From Paraburkholderia sp. UYCP14C (lineage in GTDB: Bacteria; Pseudomonadota; Gammaproteobacteria; Burkholderiales; Burkholderiaceae): a stretch of 64,000 bases of DNA. The notes below the pieces were generated by a model, which was not told the DNA's origin, did not search any database, and saw only the letters and a list, made by a program, of their open reading frames with translations. Positions within the stretch are counted from its first letter, which is position 1. Each line of letters starts with the position of its first letter. Positions 1-8,650 of this stretch are shown piece after piece. Both the position numbers and the translations under genes were made by a program. The stretch spans positions 1 through 64,000 of the forward strand of contig NZ_SELS01000008.1 in assembly GCF_004197395.1 (NCBI RefSeq), in the 5' to 3' direction.

Positions 1-80
1 CATCCCGAACAGGACCGTGAAACGACTCCACGCCGATGATAGTGCGGATTGCCCGTGTGAAAGTAGGTAATCGTCAGGCT
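1..80 (+). rRNA. rrf: 5S ribosomal RNA, 3' part (5' end outside window)
   Basis: The first 80 bases match the 3' two-thirds of a bacterial 5S rRNA: the CCCGAACAG loop region, the GTGAAACGA segment, the AGTAGGT motif near the 3' end, and the terminal CAGGCT that closes the molecule. A strong hairpin terminator follows directly, as at the end of an rrn operon. The 5' part, and presumably the 23S and 16S genes, lie to the left of the window. The exact 3' end (79 or 80) is inferred. Confidence 0.9.
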
Positions 81-90
81 CCTCCAAAGC

Positions 91-126
91 CAGAAACCCC
101 ACCCCCAGCGGTGGGGTTTCTGCGTT
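91..126 (+). terminator. rrn operon intrinsic terminator
   Basis: A perfect 13-bp inverted repeat (91-103 with 110-122) with a 6-base loop lies just after the 5S rRNA. The stem is GC-rich next to the loop and ends in AAAC/GTTT. The T-tract after the stem is short and mixed (GCGTTT), so termination rests mostly on stem strength. Confidence 0.8.
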
Positions 127-197
127 TACGCGCCCGAAATTAACAAGCAGCATTGAGGCAAGCGATATCTCCACCCGCCTCAACACATCACGACTCT

Positions 198-1394
198 CTA
201 CTTTCCCTGGGCCAGAAACTTCTGCGCCAGCCGAACCCAGTACGTCGAACCGACCGGCAACAATTCATCGTTGAAGTCATAGCTCGCGTTGTGCAACATA
301 CAAGGGCCCGCTCCGTGGCCAGCTTCCCGGTGGCCGCCATCGCCGTTGCCCAAGAACGCATAGCAACCCGGTTTCGCCAGCAGCATGAACGAAAAGTCCT
401 CGGCTCCCATGGTCGGTTCAACTGCGTCATCGACATTTTCCGCGCCAACGACCTCTTTCATGACCGACGCCGCAAAACGCGCTTCCTCGCTGCTGTTGAT
501 CGTCGGGGGATAGTTCCGGTGGAACTGGACCTGAACGGAGCAATCGTATGCTTCGGCTGTGCTCTGCGCGATCTTGCGCATGCGCGACTCGATCAGGTCG
601 AGCGTTTCGGTTGTGAAGGTCCGCACGGTCCCCGCGATCCATGCGTCATTCGGCACGACGTTGACCGCATCGCCGGCATGTATCTGCGTAATCGACAATA
701 CCGCGGTATCCAGCGGCTTTTTGTTTCGCGTGATGATGCTTTGCAGCCCGCTGACAATTTGCACCGCCGTAAAGACCGGGTCGCGGCCATTGTGAGGTAG
801 CGCTGCATGCGAGCCGACGCCCTTGATTTCGATGCGAAATTCATTGCTCGATGCCATGATCGGGCCTTCGGTCACGCCGAAGTGGCCCGCCGGCATGCCA
901 GGCCAGTTATGAATGCCGAACACGGCGTCCACAGGGAATTGAGTGAATAGGCCGTCGTCCATCATCGCCTTCGCGCCGGCGCCGCCTTCTTCGGCCGGCT
1001 GGAAAATGAACACGATCGTGCCGTCGAAATCACCGTGTTTGGATAAATAGTGCGCGGCGCCGAGCAGCATCGCCGTATGTCCGTCATGGCCGCACGCGTG
1101 CATCTTGCCGTCGTTCGTCGAGCGATGATCGAAGCTGTTGAGTTCCTGGATCGGCAGCGCGTCCATGTCGGCACGCAGACCAATCGCGCGCGACCCATTA
1201 CCGCGCTTCAATACGCCGACTACGCCAGTCTTGCCCAATCCACGATGAGTCTCGATGCCCCAGGACTCGAGCGAACGCGCGACGAGATCAGCAGTCGCCG
1301 TCTCTTCATAGCGCAGCTCCGGGTGGGCATGGATGGTTCGTCGAAGGGTTTGAATCTCGCCGCGAGCGGCCTGAATTTCGGGGATCAGTTTCAT
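198..1394 (-). CDS. M20 family metallo-amidohydrolase (hippurate hydrolase-like)
   Basis: A 398-residue zinc peptidase/amidohydrolase of the M20 (AbgB/HipO/amidohydrolase) family, expected to hydrolyse N-acyl amino acids in the cytoplasm. Visible motifs are ADMDALP near residue 76, the metal-binding CGHDGH at 101-106, QPAEEGG near 136, IHNWPG near 160, and a His-Asn pair near the C terminus. These match the dinuclear-metal site and catalytic Glu of the family, and the length is typical. The gene is transcribed away from the molybdo-enzyme on the other side of a short divergent region. No strong Shine-Dalgarno precedes the ATG; a CATAAT element lies only 9 nt upstream, so the leader may be very short. 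Substrate specificity cannot be read from sequence; hippurate, indole-acetyl amino acids and N-acetyl amino acids are all possible. Confidence 0.88.
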   Translation of the reverse strand: MKLIPEIQAARGEIQTLRRTIHAHPELRYEETATADLVARSLESWGIETHRGLGKTGVVGVLKRGNGSRAIGLRADMDALPIQELNSFDHRSTNDGKMHACGHDGHTAMLLGAAHYLSKHGDFDGTIVFIFQPAEEGGAGAKAMMDDGLFTQFPVDAVFGIHNWPGMPAGHFGVTEGPIMASSNEFRIEIKGVGSHAALPHNGRDPVFTAVQIVSGLQSIITRNKKPLDTAVLSITQIHAGDAVNVVPNDAWIAGTVRTFTTETLDLIESRMRKIAQSTAEAYDCSVQVQFHRNYPPTINSSEEARFAASVMKEVVGAENVDDAVEPTMGAEDFSFMLLAKPGCYAFLGNGDGGHREAGHGAGPCMLHNASYDFNDELLPVGSTYWVRLAQKFLAQGK

Positions 1395-1403
1395 GATGGA
1401 GTG

Positions 1404-1409
1404 ATTATG
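1404..1409 (-). promoter_or_regulatory. Candidate -10 for the M20 amidohydrolase
   Basis: CATAAT on the minus strand, 9 nt before the ATG. No good -35 stands at 16-18 bp, so the assignment is weak. If real, the transcript would be nearly leaderless. Confidence 0.3.
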
Positions 1410-1582
1410 CGTTTGTGCTTGACTAGCGATGAGATCGCTGCGGACCAGGTCGGCCCGGGCGTTGCGGATAATTCATTCTACGCCGAAGGCATTTTTAGCG
1501 GCACCATCCAGGTCGGCGGCCTATCGACGTAATAAAATTCCATTTTGACCGACCGCTCACTGCTCGCCAGGACACATTGCCG

Positions 1583-3661
1583 ATGAACGCCCCGACCGAA
1601 TTCGCGCGCGCCGTGTGCCCGCACGATTGCCCCGACACCTGCGCGATGCGCGTGACCGTCGACAACGGACGGGCAATCAAGGTCGTCGGCGATCCCGACC
1701 ATCCCCCGACCCAAGGCGTGCTGTGCACGAAGGTCAGCCGCTACGCGGAGCGCGTGTACCATCCGAACCGCTTGACGACGCCGATGAAGCGCGTCGGCCG
1801 CAAGGGCGAGGGCCGCTTCGAGCCGATCAGCTGGGACGAAGCGTTGCACCTCGCCGCAAGCCGCCTCGGCGAAATTGCCCAACGGGCGCCCGAAGCGATT
1901 CTGCCGTACAGCTACGCGGGCACGATGGGCCTGGTGCAGGGCGACAGCATCGCGCAGCGCTTCTTCCACAAGCTCGGCGCATCGCAGCTGGATCGGACGA
2001 TTTGCGCGGCTGCCGGCGCGGCTGGCCTCAAATATACGTATGGCGGCGGCCTCGGGATGCACACCGAGTTTTTCGCCGAGAGCGAGGTGATCCTGATCTG
2101 GGGAGCCAATCCGATCGCATCGAATCTGCATTTCTGGACCCGCGCGCAAGAAGCCAAGCGTCGCGGCGCCAGGCTGATCGCGATCGATCCGTATCGCTCG
2201 CTGACCGCGGAGAAATGCCATCAACACATCCCGCTGAAGCCAGGCACAGACGGGGCTCTGGCGCTCGGCGTCATGAACGTGCTGATCACCGAGGATCTGC
2301 TCGACCACGAATACATCGCGGCGCACACGCTCGGGTTCGCCGACTTGAAGGCGCGCGCGCTCGGCTATCCGCTGTCGCGCGTTAGTGAAATTTGCGGTGT
2401 TAAAGAGCAGGAAATAACCGAACTTGCGCGACTTTACGCCAGCACGAAGAAAGCCGCGATCCGCTTGAACTACGGTCTTCAGCGAGTGCGCGGCGGCGGC
2501 AATGCGGTGCGCGCGATCGCCTGTCTGCCCGCGCTGACGGGCGCCTGGCGCGAGCGTGCGGGCGGGGCGCTGTTGTCGTCGAGCGGTTGGGCACCGGTCG
2601 ACTCGCACGCGTTGCAGCGTCCCGACCTGATGCCGGGCTGGCCGTCGAAGCCGAGCCGCGTGATCAATATGAATGCGGTCGGCGACGCGTTGCTGCATCC
2701 GGGCGACGCGACGTTCGGCCCCAAAGTCGAGGCGATCGTCGTCTACAACTCGAATCCGGTCGCGGTCGCACCGGACTCCGAGCGCGTCGCGGCCGGCTTC
2801 GCGCGCGAGGATCTGTTCACGATCGTGCTCGAGCATTTCCAGACCGACACCGCGGATTACGCTGACCTGCTGCTGCCCGCCACGACGCAGCTCGAGCACC
2901 TCGACGTGCACAAGTCGTACGGCCACACGCACGTGATGGTCAACCTGCCCGCCATTGCACCGATCGGCGACGCACGCCCGAATACCGAGATCTTTCGCGG
3001 CCTCGCGCGTCACATGGGCCTGACGGAACCGGCGCTCTTCGACAGCGATGAAGCCGTCGCGCAAGCCGCATTTGACTGGGACGACAACACGCTGGCCGGC
3101 GTCGACTGGCCGACGCTGAAGCAAGCCGGCTGGGCCCGTCTTAATCTGCCGGACGCGCCATTTGCCGACGGTGGATTTCGCACGCCGTCAGGCAAGTGCG
3201 AGTTCTACAGCGAGCGCCTTGCACGACAAGGCATCGACCCGCTGCCCGACTATCTGCCACCCTACGAATCGGCCGACGGCGCGCCCGAACTGGCGGCCCG
3301 CTATCCGCTCGCGATGATCTCGCCGCCCGCGCGCAACTTCCTGAATAGCACCTTCGTGAATATCGAGAGTCTGCGCGCGACCGAAGGCGAACCGCATCTG
3401 GACATCCACCCGACGGACGCGCAGACGCGCGGCATCGGCGACGGCGATCAGGTTCGCATCTTCAACGACCGCGGCTCGATGCAGGCGCGCGCCCGCGTGA
3501 CCGATCGGGCGCGCGAAGGGCTGGTCGTCGGGTTGTCGATCTGGTGGAAGAAGCTGGCGCCGGACGGCCGCAACGCCAACCAGCTGACGAGTCAGGCACT
3601 CACCGATCTCGGCGGATCCGCGACGTTTTACGACTGTCTCGTCGAAGTCGAGCGGGCCTGA
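1583..3661 (+). CDS. Molybdopterin-dependent oxidoreductase (DMSO reductase/formate dehydrogenase superfamily)
   Basis: A 692-residue single-subunit member of the bis-MGD molybdenum enzyme superfamily (COG0243 type). The N terminus carries a 4Fe-4S site: C12, C16, C20 in a CPHDCPDTC motif, and C48. A Cys at about residue 141 (DRTICAAAG) stands where formate dehydrogenase and NapA have their Mo-ligating Cys/SeCys, so Cys ligation is likely. Later segments are the molybdopterin-binding (IWGANPIASN, YNSNPVA) and dinucleotide-binding C-terminal domain (near FNDRGSMQARARV). ATG 1583 is chosen over TTG 1577 because AGGA lies 10 nt before it. No Tat signal is visible, so the enzyme is probably cytoplasmic. 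No electron-transfer or membrane-anchor subunit gene lies nearby. The substrate is unknown. Confidence 0.85.
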   Translation: MNAPTEFARAVCPHDCPDTCAMRVTVDNGRAIKVVGDPDHPPTQGVLCTKVSRYAERVYHPNRLTTPMKRVGRKGEGRFEPISWDEALHLAASRLGEIAQRAPEAILPYSYAGTMGLVQGDSIAQRFFHKLGASQLDRTICAAAGAAGLKYTYGGGLGMHTEFFAESEVILIWGANPIASNLHFWTRAQEAKRRGARLIAIDPYRSLTAEKCHQHIPLKPGTDGALALGVMNVLITEDLLDHEYIAAHTLGFADLKARALGYPLSRVSEICGVKEQEITELARLYASTKKAAIRLNYGLQRVRGGGNAVRAIACLPALTGAWRERAGGALLSSSGWAPVDSHALQRPDLMPGWPSKPSRVINMNAVGDALLHPGDATFGPKVEAIVVYNSNPVAVAPDSERVAAGFAREDLFTIVLEHFQTDTADYADLLLPATTQLEHLDVHKSYGHTHVMVNLPAIAPIGDARPNTEIFRGLARHMGLTEPALFDSDEAVAQAAFDWDDNTLAGVDWPTLKQAGWARLNLPDAPFADGGFRTPSGKCEFYSERLARQGIDPLPDYLPPYESADGAPELAARYPLAMISPPARNFLNSTFVNIESLRATEGEPHLDIHPTDAQTRGIGDGDQVRIFNDRGSMQARARVTDRAREGLVVGLSIWWKKLAPDGRNANQLTSQALTDLGGSATFYDCLVEVERA

Positions 3662-3807
3662 AAACCGCGCGCACATTGAAGCCGGCACCCGGCCTCGCGA
3701 GTTCGAGGCTGCCGTCTAACCTCATCGCTTTGGCCATTGGCCGCAATATGCCCATGCTACGATGCGTTTTTAGCACGACCATTCGAAAAGAATTCAGGAG
3801 ACGCTGC

Positions 3808-5481
3808 ATGGAGAAAATCTGGCTGAAATCTTATCCACCCGGCGTTCCCGCAGAGATCGACCCGACGCGCTATTCGTCGGTGGCCGAGCTGCTCGAGGAA
3901 GCCTTTCGCGAACACCGTGCGAAGCCGGCGTTCGTGTGCATGGGCAAGCAGATCAGCTACGGTGAACTCGACCAGCTTTCGCGCAGTCTTGCGGCGTGGC
4001 TGCAGTCGAAGGGACTCACGCGCGGCGCGCGTGTCGCGATCATGATGCCGAACGTGCTGCAGTATCCGGTCGCGATCGCCGCGATTCTGCGCGCGGGCTA
4101 TGTGGTCGTAAATGTGAATCCGCTGTACACGCCGCGCGAACTCGAACATCAACTGAAGGACAGCGGCGCTGAGGCGATCATCCTGCTCGAGAATTTCGCG
4201 GGGACCTTGCAGGCAATCGCGCGCAACACGCCGGTCAAGCATGTTGTCGTCGCGGCGATGGGCGACCTGATGGGCATCAAGGGCCCGCTCGTGAACTTCG
4301 TCGTGCGCAAGGTGAAGAAGATGGTGCCGGCGTGGAGCCTGCCCGGGCACGTCAAGTTCAACGACGCGGTTTCGCAGGGCGCACGTCTGACGTTCAAGCC
4401 GGTCCAGCAGGGGCCTGACGACATCGCGTTTCTGCAGTACACGGGCGGCACCACCGGCGTGGCCAAGGGCGCGACGCTGCTGCACCGGAACCTGATCGCG
4501 AACGTGCTGCAGTCGGAGGTCTGGCTCAATCCGGTGCGCGCGAACCGCACCGATATCGACCAATGCATCACGGTCGTCGCATTGCCGCTGTATCACGTAT
4601 TCGCGTTGACCGTGTGCGGGCTTCTGACGATCCGCACCGGCGGGCTCGGCGTGCTGATTCCGAACCCGCGCGATATCCCCGGCATGATCAAGTCGCTCGA
4701 GGGTTACGCGATTACGACGATTCCCGCCGTCAACACGCTGTACAACGCGATGTTGAACAGCCCCGACTTCCACAAGCTCGACTTCTCGAAGCTGCTGACC
4801 GCGAACGGTGGCGGCATGGCGGTGCAGGAGGCGGTTGCCAAGCGCTGGTTCGAGCTGACGCGCACGCCGATCGTCGAGGGCTACGGGCTGTCGGAAACGT
4901 CACCGTGCGTGACCTGCAATCCCGTCACCGCCACTGAATACAACGGCACGATCGGCCTGCCGCTGCCGTCGACCGAGATCTCGATCCGCGACGACGAAGG
5001 CAACGAAGTGCCGCCCGGCCAGCCCGGCGAGATCTGCATTCGCGGCCCGCAGGTGATGGCGGGCTACTGGAACCGGCCCGACGAAACGGCCAAGGTGATG
5101 ACGGCGGACGGTTTCTTCAAATCGGGGGACGTCGGCATCATGAGCGCGGACGGCTTCGTCAAAATCGTCGATCGCAAGAAGGACATGATTCTGGTGTCCG
5201 GCTTCAACGTGTATCCGAATGAAGTCGAGGACGTCGTCGCCAAGCTGCCGGGCGTGTTCGAAGTCGCGGCGGTGGGCGTGCCCGATCAGCATTCCGGCGA
5301 GGCGGTAAAGCTGTTCGTCGTGAAGAAGGATCCGTCGCTGACCGACGAACAGATCTTCGCGTACTGCAAAACGCAATTGACCGGCTACAAGCGGCCCAAG
5401 GTGGTCGAATTCCGCACCGAGCTGCCGAAGAGCAACGTCGGCAAGATCCTGCGGCGCGAGCTGCGCGACGGCAGGGCTTAA
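3808..5481 (+). CDS. fadD: Long-chain-fatty-acid-CoA ligase
   Basis: A 557-residue acyl-CoA synthetase that activates long-chain fatty acids with ATP and CoA for beta-oxidation or lipid remodelling. It shows the AMP-binding P-loop YTGGTTGVAKG at 211-221, EGYGLSET, the GEICIRGPQVMAGYWNRP segment, FKSGDVG, the fatty-acid signature DRKKDMILVSGFNVYPNEVE, and the C-terminal catalytic Lys in SNVGKILRREL. Length and motif order match FadD. ATG 3808 has an upstream CAGGAG at 6-8 nt; the open frame continues further 5' but lacks these features. A strong terminator follows, so it is probably monocistronic or the end of a short unit with the upstream oxidoreductase (146-nt gap). Confidence 0.92.
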   Translation: MEKIWLKSYPPGVPAEIDPTRYSSVAELLEEAFREHRAKPAFVCMGKQISYGELDQLSRSLAAWLQSKGLTRGARVAIMMPNVLQYPVAIAAILRAGYVVVNVNPLYTPRELEHQLKDSGAEAIILLENFAGTLQAIARNTPVKHVVVAAMGDLMGIKGPLVNFVVRKVKKMVPAWSLPGHVKFNDAVSQGARLTFKPVQQGPDDIAFLQYTGGTTGVAKGATLLHRNLIANVLQSEVWLNPVRANRTDIDQCITVVALPLYHVFALTVCGLLTIRTGGLGVLIPNPRDIPGMIKSLEGYAITTIPAVNTLYNAMLNSPDFHKLDFSKLLTANGGGMAVQEAVAKRWFELTRTPIVEGYGLSETSPCVTCNPVTATEYNGTIGLPLPSTEISIRDDEGNEVPPGQPGEICIRGPQVMAGYWNRPDETAKVMTADGFFKSGDVGIMSADGFVKIVDRKKDMILVSGFNVYPNEVEDVVAKLPGVFEVAAVGVPDQHSGEAVKLFVVKKDPSLTDEQIFAYCKTQLTGYKRPKVVEFRTELPKSNVGKILRRELRDGRA

Positions 5482-5495
5482 GCGAGCGAAGAAAC

Positions 5496-5529
5496 AAAAG
5501 CCCGGCGCACGAAAGTGCGCCGGGCTTTT
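5496..5529 (+). terminator. Intrinsic terminator after fadD
   Basis: Perfect 15-bp inverted repeat (5496-5510 with 5515-5529) with a GAAA tetraloop, A-rich on the left and T-rich on the right. It could also act on the reverse strand. Confidence 0.9.
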
Positions 5530-5554
5530 TGTTGCCCGCTACAAAAACCGCGCA

Positions 5555-5580
5555 TAAAAAAAGCGCCCGAAGGCGCCTTT
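5555..5580 (-). terminator. Intrinsic terminator of the porin gene
   Basis: Read on the minus strand, an AAAGGCGCC...GGCGC hairpin with a UUCG-type loop is followed by seven T residues, about 27 nt past the porin stop codon. Confidence 0.8.
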
Positions 5581-5606
5581 GAGACAAACTACGTTTTTAC
5601 GACTTA

Positions 5607-6803
5607 TTAGAACTTATGGCGGATACCGACACGAGCGGCGACCTGGTTGTCCGTCGTCGAACCCGTCAGGCCGTTGATGCCTGCGGTTGCCGAGACAACG
5701 CCACTGCCTGCTGCATTCAGCACTTGGCCCGATGCGTGTTGGTACACACCGACCACATACACGTCCGTACGCTTGGACAGGAAGTAGTCCACGCCCATAG
5801 CGCCTTGGTTGTACTGAGCGGTCGACGCGCCGTTGATGCTCGCGCCGCGCGTGTAGTCGTATGCAGCGCCGATCAGCAATGCCGGGGTCAACTGATACTT
5901 GAAGTTGATTTCGCCGTTGTTGAAGGTAGCCGACTGACCGCGGACGCCCGGTTGCGCGAACGTCGTGCCCAGGTTTGCGAAGCGGATGTTCGAATACGTC
6001 AGGCCGATCGTTGCGGCGCCGAACGTGTACGCACCACCTGCACCGATGACCTGGTACGTGTTAGCCGACGTGTAAGCGGCATAGACCGGCGAGCTCACTG
6101 CCGAGCCCGGCGCTGCGATCGTGCCGCCGTTGTTGAACAGGCCGCCCGAAGCTGCCGGCGTACGTGCGTTCAAGTAACCAGCGCCCAATGCCAACGGACC
6201 GTTGGTATAGCCAGCACCCAACGACCAGATCTGGTTTGCGCTGAAGTTGCCTGCCTGGCCGCCGAAGCTATACGTGCCGCCGAACGTCAGGCCGTTGTAG
6301 TTCGCGCTCGTGTACTTGACCGTGTTGTTGGTGCGATACGCGTTGTTGAAGTTGTCGATATCGCCCGGGTGAGCGGCGATGTAGCCGCCCCACTGGTCGC
6401 CCGATTCGAACGGACCCACGTAGTCGACGACGGAATCGTACTGACGACCCATCGTGACCGTGCCGAACTGGCTCGACAGACCGACGTATGCCTGACGACC
6501 GAACATCAGGCCACCTTGACCGAGCTTGCCGTTGGTCGTGTCAAAGCCGTTTTCCAAAACGAACAGAGCCTTCAGACCGCCGCCCAGATCTTCCGTGCCA
6601 CGCAGGCCGAAACGCGAGCCTTGCAGGACGCCGCTGGTCATGGCGTATTGCTGGTAGCCGCCGGGGACTTTGCTGCCGGCGCCGGCGTTATTGTTAAACG
6701 TGATACCAACGTCAACGATGCCGTACAGGGTCACGCTGCTCTGCGCATGAGCGACGCCTGCGAATGCGCCCAGTGCTGCGAGAGCGAGAAGCGACTTTTT
6801 CAT
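5607..6803 (-). CDS. Gram-negative general porin (OmpC-like)
   Basis: A 398-residue outer-membrane beta-barrel porin of the betaproteobacterial porin family (trimeric, 16 strands expected), forming a general diffusion channel. A clean Sec signal peptide of about 20 residues ends in AHA, and the mature protein starts QSSVTLYGIVD, typical of Burkholderia and Neisseria porins. The C terminus is RHKF, ending in the aromatic residue recognised by the BAM complex. Internal barrel features include QGSRFGLRGTEDLGGGLKA and the FGRQAYVGLSSQFGTVTMGRQ stretch. The ATG at 6803 is set by the signal peptide and by GGAG upstream; an open frame extends 43 codons further but has no signal-peptide logic. Many paralogues are expected in such genomes, so no specific symbol is given. 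Confidence 0.93.
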   Translation of the reverse strand: MKKSLLALAALGAFAGVAHAQSSVTLYGIVDVGITFNNNAGAGSKVPGGYQQYAMTSGVLQGSRFGLRGTEDLGGGLKALFVLENGFDTTNGKLGQGGLMFGRQAYVGLSSQFGTVTMGRQYDSVVDYVGPFESGDQWGGYIAAHPGDIDNFNNAYRTNNTVKYTSANYNGLTFGGTYSFGGQAGNFSANQIWSLGAGYTNGPLALGAGYLNARTPAASGGLFNNGGTIAAPGSAVSSPVYAAYTSANTYQVIGAGGAYTFGAATIGLTYSNIRFANLGTTFAQPGVRGQSATFNNGEINFKYQLTPALLIGAAYDYTRGASINGASTAQYNQGAMGVDYFLSKRTDVYVVGVYQHASGQVLNAAGSGVVSATAGINGLTGSTTDNQVAARVGIRHKF

Positions 6804-7111
6804 CGAATGATCTCCAAGGATTACTGCGAATCTTTTGTACAAGGCGAAATATTTTGTTGGTGCTGAGGGCCTTGCTTGTCCAACTTCGCGAGAAGTTGCC
6901 ACGTAATGTAACAAAAGGCATACATGGGACAAAGAAAAAGGAGGCGCGCCGGAGGGCTGCTGTTTCGTTTACGCAACATGGTCTAGAATCCGAAATTAAC
7001 CGTTGATTTCATGCGGATTGGTGCCGGCCGGGCCGCGGGTGTTGCGTCGCAAGGCCTTGTCGCACGGACCTTCCGGAACGATGCGGCGGTTGTCGAATCA
7101 GGGAGCGCTTT
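6804..7111. other. Divergent porin/coq7 intergenic region
   Basis: This 308-nt gap separates the divergently transcribed porin and coq7. It must hold both promoters. I see no gene. The porin side is AT-rich with poly-A and TATTT runs, but no confident -35/-10 pair. On the coq7 side TAGAAT at 6984 is the only reasonable -10. Confidence 0.6.
6984..6989 (+). promoter_or_regulatory. Candidate -10 for coq7
   Basis: TAGAAT, 5 of 6 to the sigma70 -10, about 120 nt before coq7. The -35 region is poor. Confidence 0.3.
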
Positions 7112-7750
7112 ATGTGGCTGGACGAGTTGATTGGCGAGTTTGATCGGGGTTTACGCTCACTGACTGGGGTCTCGCGGATGAGCCGTCCACTGCCGCTTCC
7201 GCAGGCTTCTGCGGCGACGGCCGAGGCGCCCGAACTCTCGCCCGCGGAGCGTGCGCATGCGGCGGGTTTGATGCGGGTGAACCACGTCGGCGAAGTGTGC
7301 GCGCAGGCGCTTTACCAGGCGCAGAAACTCGCTACCGATTCGCCTTCGTTGCGCGCCATGTTCGATCACGCCGCGTCGGAAGAAGAAGACCATCTGGCGT
7401 GGACCTCCAAACGCCTCGAGGCGCTCGACTCGCGTCCCAGTCTGCTTAATCCGCTGTGGTACACCGGCGCGCTCGCGATCGGACTCGCCGCGGGACGTCT
7501 CGGCGATCGCGTGAGTCTCGGCTTCATGGCCGAAACGGAGCGCCAGGTCGAGCAGCATCTCGACAGTCATCTCGACCAGTTGCCGGCCGCGGACCACGAA
7601 TCGCGCGCGATCGTCGAGCAGATGCGCGTCGATGAAGCGCAGCACGGCAAGGCCGCGATGGACGCGGGCGGCATCGAGTTGCCGTTTCCGGCGCGCGCGT
7701 TGATGCGCGCGATGTCGAAAGTGATGACGCGTACCGCCTATTACATATGA
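7112..7750 (+). CDS. coq7: Demethoxyubiquinone hydroxylase
   Basis: A 212-residue di-iron hydroxylase that converts 2-polyprenyl-3-methyl-6-methoxy-1,4-benzoquinol to the 5-hydroxy form, the penultimate step of ubiquinone synthesis, at the inner membrane. The ferritin-like four-helix fold is visible from its ligand pairs: NHVGEVCAQ near residue 56, EEEDHLAW near 90, [13 protein letters not shown] near 145 and [10 protein letters not shown] near 175. A hydrophobic segment ([17 protein letters not shown]) matches the membrane-dipping helix. Coq7 replaces UbiF in many betaproteobacteria. The gene stands alone between the porin and the dcw cluster. The N-terminal 30 or so residues are variable; the ATG follows GGGAGCG. 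Confidence 0.92.
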   Translation: MWLDELIGEFDRGLRSLTGVSRMSRPLPLPQASAATAEAPELSPAERAHAAGLMRVNHVGEVCAQALYQAQKLATDSPSLRAMFDHAASEEEDHLAWTSKRLEALDSRPSLLNPLWYTGALAIGLAAGRLGDRVSLGFMAETERQVEQHLDSHLDQLPAADHESRAIVEQMRVDEAQHGKAAMDAGGIELPFPARALMRAMSKVMTRTAYYI

Positions 7751-8068
7751 GCGTTTCACCCGCTTCGCTCCGCACACCGGAGCAACGCACGGATCGCTTC
7801 AACTATCGCTGAACGCATTTTTCGCACGTGGGACGGCGCCGCACGCGCCGTTCGTCATCCGTCCCCGCAACGCCGCGTTTTCCCTTCCACACGCCCTTAA
7901 CGATCTCTTTCAATCCACGCTGTTTCCCCGCACTTTTCACGTATCACCTTCACAAGTTGCACTAGCCCATTCATTTATAACGGTTTTCCGTTTTATGCGG
8001 GACGTGAAGGAGTCGCGCTAAGTCCTTGTTCTAGCAAACAAAATCCGCTCGAAAAGCGGTCCGCTCCC

Positions 8069-8097
8069 TTGACCCCTGTTTAGCGTTCCTCTAAAGT
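8069..8097 (+). promoter_or_regulatory. Principal dcw (mraZ) promoter
   Basis: TTGACC at 8069-8074, a 17-bp spacer, then TAAAGT at 8092-8097. The -10 overlaps the first MraZ repeat, so MraZ binding would compete with RNA polymerase. Confidence 0.65.
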
Positions 8098-8130
8098 GGG
8101 AGACAGTGTGAGAAAGTGTATTTTTGTGTG
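8096..8130 (+). promoter_or_regulatory. MraZ operator, four direct repeats
   Basis: Four pentamers GTGGG, GTGTG, GTGTA, GTGTG begin at 8096, 8106, 8116 and 8126, exactly 10 bp apart, three of them preceded by A-rich spacers. MraZ is known to bind TGGGN or AAAGTG repeats spaced by 5 bp near its own promoter. The 10-bp phase puts all sites on one face of the helix. Confidence 0.75.
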
Positions 8131-8206
8131 TTCGCGACATCACTTTCAGGTAGATTTTCACGGACGGGGCGGGCGGCGCAAATAGCGTCGAACAGGGGAG
8201 AGCAAA

Positions 8207-8635
8207 GTGTTCCAAGGGGCGTCGGCGCTGACGCTCGATGCGAAAGGGCGGATGTCGATTCCCTCTCGTTATCGGGATGCGCTGCAAACACAGGCAGAGG
8301 GCCGGGTGACGATCACCAAGCACCCGGACGGCTGCCTGTTGCTCTTTCCGCGCCCCGAATGGGAAATCTTCCGTGACAAGGTCGACAAGCTGCCCATGAA
8401 CGCAGCCTGGTGGAAACGCATTTTTCTCGGCAATGCAATGGATGTGGATATGGACGGCGCAGGCCGTGTGCTCGTGTCGCCGGAGTTGCGCGCGGCTGGC
8501 TCGCTGGAAAAAGAAGTGACCTTGCTCGGCATGGGTCGTCACTTCGAGCTGTGGGACGCACAGATTTACGCCGCGAAGGAACAGGCGGCGATCGCCGAGG
8601 GCATGCCCGACGCGTTGAAAGACTTCACGTTCTGA
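8207..8635 (+). CDS. mraZ: Transcriptional regulator MraZ
   Basis: A 142-residue DNA-binding autoregulator of the division and cell-wall cluster. It has two AbrB/SpoVT-like swapped-hairpin domains: residues about 5-50 with the motif [18 protein letters not shown], and about 75-120 with [19 protein letters not shown]. MraZ forms ring oligomers whose paired domains read tandem repeats. The start is GTG at 8207, preceded by AGGGGAG at about 7 nt. It is the first gene of the cluster, 15 nt before rsmH. The four 10-bp-spaced repeats upstream are the expected target. Confidence 0.95.
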   Translation: MFQGASALTLDAKGRMSIPSRYRDALQTQAEGRVTITKHPDGCLLLFPRPEWEIFRDKVDKLPMNAAWWKRIFLGNAMDVDMDGAGRVLVSPELRAAGSLEKEVTLLGMGRHFELWDAQIYAAKEQAAIAEGMPDALKDFTF

Positions 8636-8650
8636 TCGCGGCTTATCTAT

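Larger units (their letters stand above)
7751..8206. other. Intergenic region upstream of mraZ
   Basis: 456 nt without a gene. The first 300 nt hold only a weak AACGG-TTTT-CCGTT hairpin near 7979-7992. The last 140 nt contain the dcw promoter, the MraZ operator and a leader of roughly 100 nt. Confidence 0.6.

Noticed and set aside
1424-1429. TTGACT as a -35 for the molybdo-enzyme
   Set aside because: No acceptable -10 lies 15-19 bp downstream.
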